64,000 bases of DNA from JABWBD01 sp040768665 (lineage in GTDB: Bacteria; Planctomycetota; Planctomycetia; Pirellulales; Thermoguttaceae), in NCBI GenBank assembly GCA_040768665.1, contig JAXGMN010000014.1, positions 186,001 to 250,000 on the forward strand, in the 5' to 3' direction. Of this stretch, positions 8,659 through 18,100 are shown in pieces; the stretch's first letter is position 1, and each line of letters starts with the position of its first letter. The position numbers and the translations under genes are program-made. The notes beneath the pieces were generated by a model, which was not told where the DNA came from, ran no database searches, and saw only the letters and a list, made by a program, of their open reading frames with translations.

Positions 8659-8889
8659 TTACGTGGAAACTGCCAACTCTTCGGCGATCGTGTGCGGCAA
8701 ATCAATCGTCAGGAAGTGGTCCGCCGGATAGAGGTAGTCTTCGCCGGATTCGTCGATTACGCGAACGTATCCTTCTTTCGCTGCCGAGGTATCCGGTAGC
8801 ACTTGGTAAAGCCTCCGTATCTGCAACTCGTCGCATCCTTCGTTCCGCACGCACAAGACAAACTGCGGTATTTGTTTTTCTTGCCCCAT
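8659..8889 (-). CDS. small conserved protein of a two-gene pair, unknown
   Basis: The 76-residue protein contains FVLCVRNEGCDELQIRRLYQ, VLPDTSAAKEGYVRVIDESG and EDYLYPADHF. This short beta-barrel-like layout (a ligand-free strand set ending in DESGEDYLYP) is a recurring conserved hypothetical in planctomycetes and cyanobacteria. It follows 3 bases after the stop of the 78-residue gene, so the two are co-transcribed. No catalytic residues are evident. Small paired genes like these are often toxin-antitoxin or accessory modules, but nothing in the sequence proves that. Confidence 0.65.
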   Translation of the reverse strand: MGQEKQIPQFVLCVRNEGCDELQIRRLYQVLPDTSAAKEGYVRVIDESGEDYLYPADHFLTIDLPHTIAEELAVST

Positions 8890-8892
8890 CGG

Positions 8893-9129
8893 TCAATCAT
8901 CCAGGAAACGTTTGATTTTGAATCCTCTCCTGCCAACTCCATGCGCCTCGTACCAGTGTATCTCGGCGCGGCGAACGCGGCCACTGGCGAGGCGGATGGT
9001 CGCGGTACCTTTTAGTTTGCGCCAGCGCCCGGAGCCGTAACGCTTGCGTAGTTCCGCCAACGTGCGGATACCCCGGCCGGCTGCGATCACTTCGACGTCG
9101 GCAATCTGTCCAAGAATCTCAAAGTGCAT
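8893..9129 (-). CDS. small basic conserved protein of a two-gene pair, unknown
   Basis: The 78-residue protein from ATG 9129 reads MHFEILGQIADVEVIAAGRG, IRTLAELRKRYGSGRWRKLK and later AEIHWYEAHGVGRRGFKIKR. It is basic with a central RKRYGSGRWRK patch, so nucleic-acid binding is possible. Longer in-frame codons upstream to 9360 do not look coding, and relatives start at this Met. It is the first gene of the pair with the 76-residue protein. The function is unknown; a toxin-antitoxin-like role is a guess from size, basic charge and pairing. Confidence 0.6.
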   Translation of the reverse strand: MHFEILGQIADVEVIAAGRGIRTLAELRKRYGSGRWRKLKGTATIRLASGRVRRAEIHWYEAHGVGRRGFKIKRFLDD

Positions 9130-9487
9130 ATTGGCCAGTCTTACCAGAAGGCGCGTCACCGTCAATGCTGCACCAATGGGAGGCGCCTTCAGCAGGTGGC
9201 CGCCGCGACTGAGTTTTCGAATCTCCAGTTTTTGGGACGAGGGCGGTCCCAAGGCTTTTCGGCGGCAATCTCCTCCCGTTCTCCGCTGCAATGCCCTTCC
9301 CGCCCCCCCGCTGGCCTTAGTGTCAGCCCCGTGTATCGCCTCCAGTGGGACACTTGCCACGTGGCGAACTCTCTCGTTGTCATCCTATAGAATGAGTAGG
9401 CGCGGCCCCGGTACTCGCAAACCTCGCCAAAGCGACAATCTGCTTCGGAGGCGGTTTGATGAGGTGATTGCGAACCGACGTCGTGAC
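9130..9487. other. 358 bp intergenic, nothing recognised
   Basis: No supported gene. A weak stem, TTGGGAC...GTCCCAA, around 9231-9251 is the only structure noticed. The promoter of the two-gene pair should lie in the left part. Confidence 0.4.
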
Positions 9488-11662
9488 TTATCGCGCGGGG
9501 GTTTCCTGTGGCCGAGCCGGGTGCACCGCCTCGACGATCGGCAGAAGGAATGGTCGGAGCACCTCGTAGTGATCTGCTCCCTCATTGCGTTTCCACGACT
9601 TGCCGGCTCGGGCGACGACCACATCGAGCGATGGAACGACGACGATCAGACTGTCGTAGAGGCCCCACGACCAGTAGGCGTCGACCGGCGCTCCCATGAG
9701 CATACCGTCCGCATTATTCCACCAAAGCAGTCCGTAGTGTGCGGCGGCCTGGCCGTGTTGGTGCTCGGGCTGAAAGGGGGGAAGCTTCTCGTGTCCCGGC
9801 GGAGTTCGCGGGGCGAGGCGGGCGTAGTCGCGGGAGAGGATCTCCCGGCCGTTCCACCGGCCTTCGCGGAGCATGAGGTAACCGATCCTCGCCATTGCGT
9901 CGACATTGGCATGGATGCCCGCGCCGAACTCGCGGCGGGCGATGCCCTCGATTGCCGCCGGGCGGTAGGCGTTCTTTCGCCAGGTGAGATCGGCGGACTG
10001 GATGCCCAAGGGCGTGAAAACCCGCTCGAACATCCAGTCTTCCAGGTCGCGGCCGTAGGCCAAGGTAATGCACTCGGCGAGCCAGTTGGGCCCGGAGTCG
10101 CTGTAGTCCCAGCGCGTGCCGGGGCGGAAGAGGAGCTTCGTGTAGCCACCCGGTTTTTCGAATCCGGCGGTCTGCGAGGCGAGGTGGAAAATGGTGATTT
10201 CGTCGAGCCAGCCCGTGGCTGCATTGGACTCCGGAGGGATTCCGAGGCCCGGGTGGTGTTTCTTGGCCTTGTCTTCCAGGTGAAGTTTGCCATCTCCGAT
10301 CGCCAGGCCCAACGCGATGGAACCGAACGACTTTGTGGTCGATTTCAGGTCGTAGCGCTGCCGAGGGTCGCCCCATGCCATCGCCAGCCGACCATGCCGC
10401 GTGATGTACCCGGCCCCGCCGCCGCTCATCGCGTAGTCGCGGGCCAAACGCAACTTGGCTTCGTCCATGCCGACCTCGTCCGGCAGAACGTGCTGCCACT
10501 GGGGCATCGGCCAGACGGTGGTACCTGAACTGCCGTCTGCCTCGGTACGCTGCGGCTCGGCTGCCAATCCGGTTGCTGGACCGACAAGCCCCCGGTTGTC
10601 GCACGGTTCGGGCGACGTGCGGAGCGTCGCCTTGCGGACGGAGAAGTGGTCGTCGCCCGAGAAGACGAGGTGGACCGTCTTGCCGTCTTCACTCATCCAC
10701 TTGGCCGGAAAACTGCTTGTCTCGCCGGGGCCCACGTCCCAGTGTTCCGTGGCGAAGACGGTCGTCCACGGCCCCCACGGCTGGGCCGCGTCGTAGATGC
10801 GGAAGCCGCCTTCGAATCGCATGCCGTGCGGGTGAGCCGTGTCGGGATCGATGTGGCACCAGAGATAGCGTTTCAAGCCCGCGTTGTAGGTGATGCCCTG
10901 CCGGTAGCACTCGCCGGGATGGGTAAACACGGCGCCTCGATGGTCGATATCGTGGGACCACAACGGTTGTCCGGCGGCGTCGATCCGGACGAAGAACTCG
11001 TAGGCTCCGCGGTCGGGGATGCGGTTCTTGGGCACCCGAGCCATCACCATTTGATCGGCCCGCTCGTAGGCACTGTCGTTGTCGTGCGAATAGAGGTAGA
11101 CGTATTCGTCGCGAGCACCGGCGTAGTTCTTCCCGAAATTGAGAAAGCTCGGGGCGCCGAAACTCGTTGTGAACTTCCACGGACTGAACGTCCACGTCTT
11201 GCCGTGGTCCTCCGACCAGGCGACTTGAGAATTGCCGGCGTTGCGGACGAGCAGGTAGAGCACGCCGTCGACCATCAGGATGCCGCTGGCTTTCTTGCCG
11301 GCGGGACCCTGGCCGCGATTCTCCAGCGTGGCCGAGCGGATGTTGAAGCCTTGGAAGTCGGCCGGACCACCTTCGACGCGGGCGAAACCGAGACCGAGTT
11401 TCTCGTGGATCAGCGGTTCGAAGCCATAGCCGTCGCCATAGGCGGTGTACTGGTGTCCGTCGTCCGCCCAAGTCATCGGCCAGTTGTCGCCGCCGGGCGC
11501 TTTGCGGATGATCGTATCGGCAGGGGCCCAGTCGATTCCGGTGATAACCTCGCTCGGCGGATACGATGCAACGCCGCTCTGCATCGAACGCTCGACTGCG
11601 TGACTTGCGCCGGCGAGCAGCGCGAAAGCGAGAACAGCATGACTCGTCGCGTGTCGCATCAT
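9488..11662 (-). CDS. secreted DUF4185-like propeller fused to a serine beta-lactamase-type hydrolase
   Basis: This 724-residue protein has a signal peptide (about residues 1-22). Residues 40-350 form a DUF4185-like/sialidase-like propeller, recognisable from DNWPMTWADDGHQYTAYGDG, WSEDHGKTWTFSPWKF and HLVFSGDDHFSVRKA. After a linker (about 350-385) comes a class C beta-lactamase/penicillin-binding-type domain. It has the nucleophile box S441-T-T-K444 (LKSTTKSFGSIALG), the Tyr box Y520-S-D (RWDYSDSGPNWL) and HYGLLWWNN near the C-terminus. DUF4185 proteins often act on surface glycans, and such hydrolases cleave esters or peptides; the joint substrate is unknown. Either Met1 or Met2 may be the start. 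The first Met of the pair is used here. Confidence 0.82.
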   Translation of the reverse strand: MMRHATSHAVLAFALLAGASHAVERSMQSGVASYPPSEVITGIDWAPADTIIRKAPGGDNWPMTWADDGHQYTAYGDGYGFEPLIHEKLGLGFARVEGGPADFQGFNIRSATLENRGQGPAGKKASGILMVDGVLYLLVRNAGNSQVAWSEDHGKTWTFSPWKFTTSFGAPSFLNFGKNYAGARDEYVYLYSHDNDSAYERADQMVMARVPKNRIPDRGAYEFFVRIDAAGQPLWSHDIDHRGAVFTHPGECYRQGITYNAGLKRYLWCHIDPDTAHPHGMRFEGGFRIYDAAQPWGPWTTVFATEHWDVGPGETSSFPAKWMSEDGKTVHLVFSGDDHFSVRKATLRTSPEPCDNRGLVGPATGLAAEPQRTEADGSSGTTVWPMPQWQHVLPDEVGMDEAKLRLARDYAMSGGGAGYITRHGRLAMAWGDPRQRYDLKSTTKSFGSIALGLAIGDGKLHLEDKAKKHHPGLGIPPESNAATGWLDEITIFHLASQTAGFEKPGGYTKLLFRPGTRWDYSDSGPNWLAECITLAYGRDLEDWMFERVFTPLGIQSADLTWRKNAYRPAAIEGIARREFGAGIHANVDAMARIGYLMLREGRWNGREILSRDYARLAPRTPPGHEKLPPFQPEHQHGQAAAHYGLLWWNNADGMLMGAPVDAYWSWGLYDSLIVVVPSLDVVVARAGKSWKRNEGADHYEVLRPFLLPIVEAVHPARPQETPAR

Positions 11663-12280
11663 GGCTATCCCCTATGGGTGCTTTGTCGTTGAACTCAACC
11701 TCAACCTCCGCAGGCGTCATTCTAAGGCGTGTGGCAGATGATCGCATCCCCTGACGATTGCCATCAGCCCGGCTGCTTCCCAGCAGCCGGGCTGATATGC
11801 GGGTAAATTCTCATCTGCCGCTCGCCTAAGACTCGGACGGTATCGCACAAGTTCCGCAAGGGCATCCTTGAGAGACCGCGGCCTGGCATGAGTTCCCCAC
11901 CGTTCCCACCCATGAACGCCCCGAGATCAAACCAGCCATCACTCCACCCAAAAAGGTGCCGTATCCATACTGCCTCAGTCCTGAGGAAACGGCCGCCTGC
12001 CACCATACGCGGCAACCGGGAGAAAGATGCCGAAAGCCGCAGGGGCGTCGACGCCGCGCACGTTCCAGGAGCCTGCTGAAAAAGGAAACCGGCTCCGCAG
12101 CCGATGGTGGTTTTGACTTGACGACAGGTACGAGATGTTGCGGCGCCCGTCCCCCTTGATCAGCAGCCTCTTCAGGATCAGCGGTGCACCGCTGTGCGCA
12201 AGGCTGGATTGTGACTCGCCGTGCGGTAAAATGACAATACGCGAAAACGCACTGCAATCCCGGACTTGTGGAGGTCTATG
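11663..12280. other. 618 bp intergenic with hairpin repeat, no supported gene
   Basis: Apart from the repeat at 11763-11826, only short unconvincing frames are present. A minus-strand stretch (about 12010-11840) reads YGTFLGGVMAGLISGRSW but has no start, ribosome site or family match I can name. The promoter for the aldo/keto reductase should lie at the right end. Confidence 0.4.
11763..11826. repeat. 45-bp dispersed repeat, copy 2, with 15-bp hairpin
   Basis: A perfect 15-bp stem, ATCAGCCCGGCTGCT (11763-11777) with AGCAGCCGGGCTGAT (11782-11796) and a 4-base TCCC loop, opens the element. Its right arm begins the 45-bp unit 11782-11826 shared with 6926-6970. It lies about 100 bases upstream of the DUF4185/hydrolase gene start (minus strand), in non-coding DNA. 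Confidence 0.8.
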
Positions 12281-13375
12281 ATGAAACGACGTTCTCTTCT
12301 GGTTGGTTTAGGGTGCACCGTGGCAGCCGGGGCAACCGCGATTGCATCGCCTCCGGCTATCCAGGAGGCGCCGGCAACCGGGCCGGGCCGCAGTGCGGGC
12401 GGCCTGCCGCGGCGGGTTCTTGGCCGCACCGGCGCGAAGGTCTCGATCGTGGGCTTTCCAGGGCTGGCGCTGGTCCATTGTTCCCAGGATGAATCGACCG
12501 CTGCGATTCACCGCGCTTTCGACAACGGGGTCAACTACTACGACGTCGCCCCCGCCTACGGAAAAGGCGAATGCGAAATCAAGATGGGAATCGGTCTCGA
12601 GGGGATTGATCGCCAGAAGATCTTCCTGTCCTGCAAAACGAGGACGCGCGACAAGGAAGGTGCCCGCCAGGAGTTGGAGACCTCGCTCGAGCGGCTCAAG
12701 ACCGACCATTTCGATCTGTATCAGTTGCACTGTCTCCAAAGGGCCGAGGAGGTGCAGCAGGCGCTCGGCCCGGGCGGGGCGATGGAGACGATTCTCAAGG
12801 CGAAGGATGAAGGCAAGATCAAGCATATCGGCTTCTCGGCCCATACGACCCAGGCGGCGGTGGCGGCGCTGGACGGCTTCTCCTTCGACACGGTCATGTT
12901 TCCGATCAATTTCGTCGAGTACTACACGATCGGCTTTGGCAAGGCCGTCCTGGAATTGGCGGCTCAGAAAGGCGCGGCGGTGATCTCCATCAAGCCGGTT
13001 TCACGTGGTCTTTGGCCGAAAGACGTCGAGCGGACGCGCCGTTGGTGGTACCGCCCGGTCGAAGACGAGGAGGAGATCGGCCTGGCTATGCGTTTTGCGC
13101 TCGGCCTGCAAGGAGTCGTCACCGGTCTCCCGGTGAGCTTTGTCGAGATTCTCGACAAGGTGATCGCGGCCTGCCGCGAGGACCGGCCCAATACGGATGC
13201 CGAATCGGAAATGATTCGCAAGCTCGCCGGCCAGTGCGAATCCGTTTTCCGCCGCGAGGAGCTGAAGGTCGCGGCCGGCGCGTGCGACGAACCGGTTTAC
13301 GCCGACAGCCCACACGAATGCTGGGCCGGACACCTTGCATGCCCCCGGCTATTGGCCGGCAAGACACGACGATAG
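12281..13375 (+). CDS. Tat-exported aldo/keto reductase family protein
   Basis: The 364-residue protein starts MKRRSLLVGLGCTVAAG, a twin-arginine-type signal, and then enters an aldo/keto reductase barrel. The catalytic tetrad is visible: Asp88 and Tyr93 (NYYDVAPAYGKGE), Lys119 (IFLSCKTRTRD) and His150 (FDLYQLHCLQ). Such enzymes reduce carbonyls with NADPH; a Tat signal fits export with a folded cofactor. The C-terminal part includes a short Cys-containing tail (AGQCESVFRREE) but not a 4Fe-4S motif. ATG 12281 lies 6 bases after GGAGG; the ATG at 12278 would be only 3 bases away. A terminator overlaps its stop, and a ferredoxin gene converges on it. Confidence 0.85.
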   Translation: MKRRSLLVGLGCTVAAGATAIASPPAIQEAPATGPGRSAGGLPRRVLGRTGAKVSIVGFPGLALVHCSQDESTAAIHRAFDNGVNYYDVAPAYGKGECEIKMGIGLEGIDRQKIFLSCKTRTRDKEGARQELETSLERLKTDHFDLYQLHCLQRAEEVQQALGPGGAMETILKAKDEGKIKHIGFSAHTTQAAVAALDGFSFDTVMFPINFVEYYTIGFGKAVLELAAQKGAAVISIKPVSRGLWPKDVERTRRWWYRPVEDEEEIGLAMRFALGLQGVVTGLPVSFVEILDKVIAACREDRPNTDAESEMIRKLAGQCESVFRREELKVAAGACDEPVYADSPHECWAGHLACPRLLAGKTRR

Positions 13376-13397
13376 GCCGCGCGCAGCGCGGCCTATC
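13371..13397. terminator. bidirectional stem-loop terminator
   Basis: GATAGGCCGCGC (13371-13382) and GCGCGGCCTATC (13386-13397) form a perfect 12-bp GC-rich stem with a 3-base loop, followed on the plus strand by TTATCTTCC. It overlaps the stop codon of the aldo/keto reductase gene and lies 24 bases beyond the stop of the convergent ferredoxin gene. Confidence 0.6.
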
Positions 13398-13420
13398 TTA
13401 TCTTCCAAACTCGGCAGCGG

Positions 13421-13594
13421 TCAGCTAACCGTGATGGCTTCGGTCGGGCAGACGTCGACACACGCCCCGCAATCGCCGCAAGTTTCCTCGTCGACCACCG
13501 CGTGGTCGTCTTGCATCGCGATGGCGTCCAGCGGGCAGGCTTCGACGCACTCGCCGCATGCCGAACACTTTTCTGCATCTACAATGGCTGTCAT
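13421..13594 (-). CDS. small 2[4Fe-4S] ferredoxin
   Basis: The 57-residue protein starts at ATG 13594. Its cysteines are C10-x2-C13-x2-C16-x3-C20-P and C39-x2-C42-x2-C45-x3-C49-P, the two clusters of a clostridial-type ferredoxin. The first half reads MTAIVDAEKCSACGECVEAC and the second DEETCGDCGACVDVCPTEAI. It carries low-potential electrons in the cytoplasm; the partner is not evident from the neighbours. It is convergent with the aldo/keto reductase gene and stands alone as a single-gene unit. Confidence 0.93.
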   Translation of the reverse strand: MTAIVDAEKCSACGECVEACPLDAIAMQDDHAVVDEETCGDCGACVDVCPTEAITVS

Positions 13595-14329
13595 TAATCT
13601 CGCACTCCACTAATAGAGAACTGGCAACCGGAGATCGGGAGAGCCGGTCCGATCTTTCTTACGCCTTTTCGGCTCCGAAGGTTCCGCGAAACCACGGTTT
13701 CTCGTCCGGACACCTCCGCTGGCGCTCAAATCCAAAAGGCCGAAACAGGCAAGATAGCAGCGAACTGGCCGTTTGTGAAGGAGGAGTCCATTTTCGATGA
13801 ATATTCGCAATTACCGCTTGCAAAAAGACATTTGTGCGGCCTGGTGGCAAACCGATGTGCCCGGGATTCTCGCTGTGCCCGCCGGGGTCTCGCCGACTAC
13901 GCTCTTCCTGGTATTCCGACAACCACCGGCTGACGGGCGTCCACGGTCTTCCGTGAACTCGAACGAATCTGCCTGTGGGGAACCATTCCCGCACACGGCC
14001 GGGGGGCTGCCTTGGCCAATTCGTCAACGCCCCGAGGATAACGTGAGGCAAAATGGCAAATCCTATATGATCGGGGGGTATGCGGCTTTCTGGCCTGCGC
14101 GAAACGGTGGATCGGCGCGACCGGGGCGAATCGGTGAAGTTCGGTTTGAAGCGGATGCCGAGCCCGGGCAATGGAAGACATTCGAGGAAGAAGCCATTGC
14201 GAAAGCCGGCGGAGCCTTTGCCGCTGTTCCACCAGAGGTGATGATCGAAGAAGAACACCAGGCTTACGAGGGGAGCAACAAGCGGCTGGCTGAATTGCGA
14301 TCGTGGACGTGCGACATTAGATTACGGGT
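13595..14329. other. 735 bp intergenic, possibly a decayed gene
   Basis: A good AAGGAGGAG ribosome site (13778-13786) stands 10 bases before an ATG at 13797 that reads MNIRNYRLQKDICAAWWQTD. The frame stays open beyond the next gene's start but soon loses protein-like character. Either it is a gene start whose remainder has decayed, or a short peptide in another frame is meant. A later part (about 14140-14290) reads EVRFEADAEPGQW and EEEHQAYEGSNKRLAEL in the same frame. I recognise no family. Confidence 0.35.
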
Positions 14330-15073
14330 ATGGCAACTCACGACAGCAAGCTGGAAAGATTGCCGGCAAGGCGGGATCGCTTTGCGACGACGCATTGGAG
14401 CGTGGTGGCCAGCGCCGCGAGTGTCGGCTCGCCGCAGGCCGGCCCGGCACTGGCCAGCTTGTGCGAGGACTACTGGTTCCCGCTGTATGCCTTCGTCCGC
14501 CGGGCAGGCTACTCGGCCGAAGACGCCCAGGACCTGACGCAGGAGTTTTTCACCCGCCTGCTGGACCTGCGGTTCTTTGCCAAGGTGGACCGTGAGAAGG
14601 GGAAATTCCGCTCTTTCCTCCTTGCGGCACTGAAACACTTTCTGGCCGACCAGCGGGATCGCGCCCATGCCCGGCGGCGCGGTGGCACGCAGACCATCCT
14701 TTCCTTCGACAGCCTGGGTGCCGAGGCCCGCTACCGCCTCGAACCGGCCAGCGAGTTGACGCCCGAAAGACTCTTCGAAAAACAGTGGGCCCTTTCGCTT
14801 TTGGAGCATGTCTTGGCGCGGCTGCGGGCAGAACTGGCCGACCAGGGAAAGTCCGCCTTGTTCGACGCCCTGAAGGACACGCTCACCGGCGTCGGGTCGG
14901 TGACCTACGCGACCATTGGCGCCCGCCTCGGCATGTCGGAGGGGGCCGTGAAGGTGGCCGTCCATCGCCTGCGTCGCCGCTACCGGGCGCTGTTGGAGGA
15001 GGAAATCGCCCAGACGGTCGCCAGCCGGGACGAAATTCGCACTGAAATCCGCTACCTCTTGTCCTGCTTGTAG
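14330..15073 (+). CDS. ECF-type RNA polymerase sigma factor, planctomycete FATTHW group
   Basis: The 247-residue protein opens with the RDRFATTHWSVVASA segment typical of a planctomycete-enriched ECF group. Region 2 is seen at about residues 40-115 (SAEDAQDLTQEFFTRLLDL and KFRSFLLAALKHFLADQRDR), where it binds core polymerase and the -10 element. Region 4 lies at about 180-235 (VTYATIGARLGMSEGAVKVA VHRLRRRYR-like helix-turn-helix). There is no anti-sigma gene beside it. Instead a giant Ser/Thr kinase follows 126 bases downstream on the same strand, the usual arrangement for this group. Control by kinase phosphorylation is therefore likely but inferred. Confidence 0.9.
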   Translation: MATHDSKLERLPARRDRFATTHWSVVASAASVGSPQAGPALASLCEDYWFPLYAFVRRAGYSAEDAQDLTQEFFTRLLDLRFFAKVDREKGKFRSFLLAALKHFLADQRDRAHARRRGGTQTILSFDSLGAEARYRLEPASELTPERLFEKQWALSLLEHVLARLRAELADQGKSALFDALKDTLTGVGSVTYATIGARLGMSEGAVKVAVHRLRRRYRALLEEEIAQTVASRDEIRTEIRYLLSCL

Positions 15074-15199
15074 TTAGCGACGGCCGAGGGTACCGCCAAG
15101 GCTGTCGTTCTTGCGTTATTCCTGTAACCTTTCGCCTCGTTTGCCTATGGAAACAGTAGAGACGCCCCTCACGAACACGAAGGCAAGAGCCCAAGATCC

Positions 15200-18100
15200 A
15201 TGAACGCAGAGAACCGTTGTGCCGGATGCGGGGCGGAACTGGCCCCCAACGCGCCCCAAGGTCTATGCCCGGCCTGCCTGCTGCGGCGCGGCCTGGCAAC
15301 CGAGACCGGTGCGACGGGCAAGGGCGACGCATCGCAGTGCCGGGAGTTCGTGCCGCCGGCGCCGGCGGAACTGGCACCCTTCTTCCCCGATTTGGAGATT
15401 CTGGAGTTGCTCGGCTGTGGCGGGATGGGCGTGGTCTACAAGGCGCGGCAAAAGCGGCTCGACCGCTTGGTAGCACTGAAGATCCTGTCCCCCACGATCG
15501 GCCACGCCCCGGCTTTTGCCGAGCGGTTCGCCCGCGAGGCCCGGGCGATGGCCATGCTCAACCATCCGTGTATTGTGGCCGTCCATGATTTCGGCCAGGC
15601 GGCGATGGGCGGAGAGGGGAGCGAGGAGCGAGGTGAGAAGCGCAATAGTGCTGAGGCGCCGCTGTATTACTTCCTCATGGAGTACGTCGACGGACTGAAC
15701 CTCCGCCGGCTTCTGGACACCGGCAGGCTGGTGCCGGAAGAGGCCCTCGCCATCGTCCCGCAGATTTGCGACGCCCTGCAATACGCCCACGACCACGGCG
15801 TGGTGCACCGCGACATCAAGCCGGAAAACGTGCTGTTGGACAAGGAGGGCCGGGTCAAGATTGCCGACTTCGGAATCGCGAAACTGGTGGGAAAAGAAGC
15901 CACCGGGCCGGTGCAACGCACCGGTGAAGAGGGGTTGGCCACCGCCGAGGCCGGCGCTGCAAGCCTTGCACTCGATGAGTCGCTTACCGCGGCCGGGCAG
16001 GTGATCGGCACACCGCAGTATATGGCCCCCGAGCAGATCGAGCATCCCGAGCAAGTCGACCACCGCGCCGACATCTATTCGCTTGGCGTGGTCTTCTACC
16101 AGATGCTCACCGGCGAACTGCCCGTCGGCCGCTTTGCCTCGCCTTCGAAAAAAGTGCACATCGACGTTCGCCTTGACGAGGTCGTCCTCCGCGCCCTGGA
16201 AAAGGAGCCGGATCGCCGCTACCAGCAGGCAAGCGAGGTGAAGACTGAGGTGGAGACGATCTCTTCCAGTCCCGGCCGGAGCCGGCATGGTCAGGTTCAA
16301 GCGGAAACCGGTCCGTCGCGAACGCTTGGCATCTGCAGCAGCTATGTCACCACGCCGGAGCACCTCACCACTTTCGATGGCCAGTTTTTCCTCTGGCGCC
16401 GCAAGTACCAGATGCTTTTGAACGATCGCGAGCTCTCCTTCGCGCGCGCCGGCACCGCTACCGTCATTCCGCTGAACGCGATACGCGACCTGAGCATCGG
16501 CCGTTACCCGCGCGCGGTGAATCCCGCAGGTATCGATCTTATTAGCGTGACCTACGATGAAGGCGGCGAGACAAAGCGACTGTTCTTTTCACCCTACGAA
16601 CGGGTCTTCGGGCTACCTTCGCACTTCAACGAATTCGTCGGCGAGTGGTTCAAGGCCATTCGGGCCGCTATCGTTTCTGCCACAGGCCGCGAGCCGAATA
16701 GCACGCCTGCCCGAAAACTCGACGTGCCGCCCAGTTCGGTCGCAGTATACGCCTTGTGGTTCATCATGCTGATGCCGGCCGTTGTGCTTTCTATCTGGCT
16801 TGCACGGACAAGCGGGGTGACGGCCGATGTTTTCCCAGGCACGGCAGGAAAAGCGGTTTTGTGGGTGTTCGTCATCGGTGTCGCGCTGCTCGTTGTCGCT
16901 CGTCTCTTTGGCGCGAGGCCGTCGAAGGCCATGGGCGGCGTGCCCACGCCTGCCAAGACCCAGCAACTTGCCGATTTGGTCCAGATGTTACTCGGAAGCC
17001 CCTTCACCTCTCCGCTGGCACGCATGTGTGCCAACGCCGCAGCGCTCGGCTTTCTCGGGTTTCTTGCTTCCTTGAGGTTTGTGCCGCTTCCCGGGATGCA
17101 TGCGTTCTCTGGGTTTGCCGGTTTCTTCGGCTTTTTCGGATTGATTGGCGTGGCCGTGATTATTGAGCTTGCGGCACGACGCAAAGCCAAGGCCCAGCCG
17201 AAAGCCACGCGCAGGCAAGCTGCCCGCGGCACCCAAGCCGACGCTACCGTGGCGTCGGCCACCGACGATGCTGCCGCCGATGAGGCGCAAGCACAGGTGA
17301 AAGGGCCGGCCATCGGTCTGCTGGTCACGGGAATTCTCAACTGGGTCGCGATTCCGCTGACGCTGCTGGCAGTCTCGGTCCTCATGCCTGCGATTGCGGC
17401 TCGGGGCGGCCCGGCCCCGCAGACGCTTGCGCCGCTATTCCTGGCACTTGTGCCAATTCTCGCCCTGGTTCTTGCCAGTCTGATGGTCGCTGCCGCGCTC
17501 ATGATGAAGCGACTGCAAGGCTATTGGTTTGCCATTGCCGCCAGCGTCTTGGCCATCGTCATTTCGCCGGGAAACCTGATCGGTCTGCCGATCGGCATCT
17601 GGGCCCTGGTCGTGTTGAGCCAGCGGGATGTCCGAACGGCGTTTCGACGCAAGAGCAGTGCAAGAACCAACGCCCGCTCGGCGACGGCCACTGAAAAGCA
17701 GAGAAGGATAGGAATGGCGGCGCTGGTAATATGCCTTGCCGGAATTCCGTCCACCCTGTTGCTTGCCAGCCTTGCGGGCAGGAATTGGTCCGTATGGTCT
17801 GTGTTAGCGTTGGTTCTGTCCGTCGTCATGGCAGCTCTTGTTTCTGGAATCGCAGGACGGAGGTCCGGTGCAGGAAAAGCCGCCGTGATCATCTCTGCCG
17901 TCTTTCTGCTGCTTGCTGCGGTGTTTCTTGCCGTTGTGGTATCTTATGAACTACCACGGCTCCTGCACGATTTCGGCGGCTGGCCAGACCTTACGCGTCT
18001 TGAACGGGCAAACGAGAAGGCGGCTGCCGCCGGTGCAGAGGCCGAGAAGCCTGCGACAGCCGAAAAGCCTGGAGGTCCGGTCTTGATTTACGAGGTCGAG

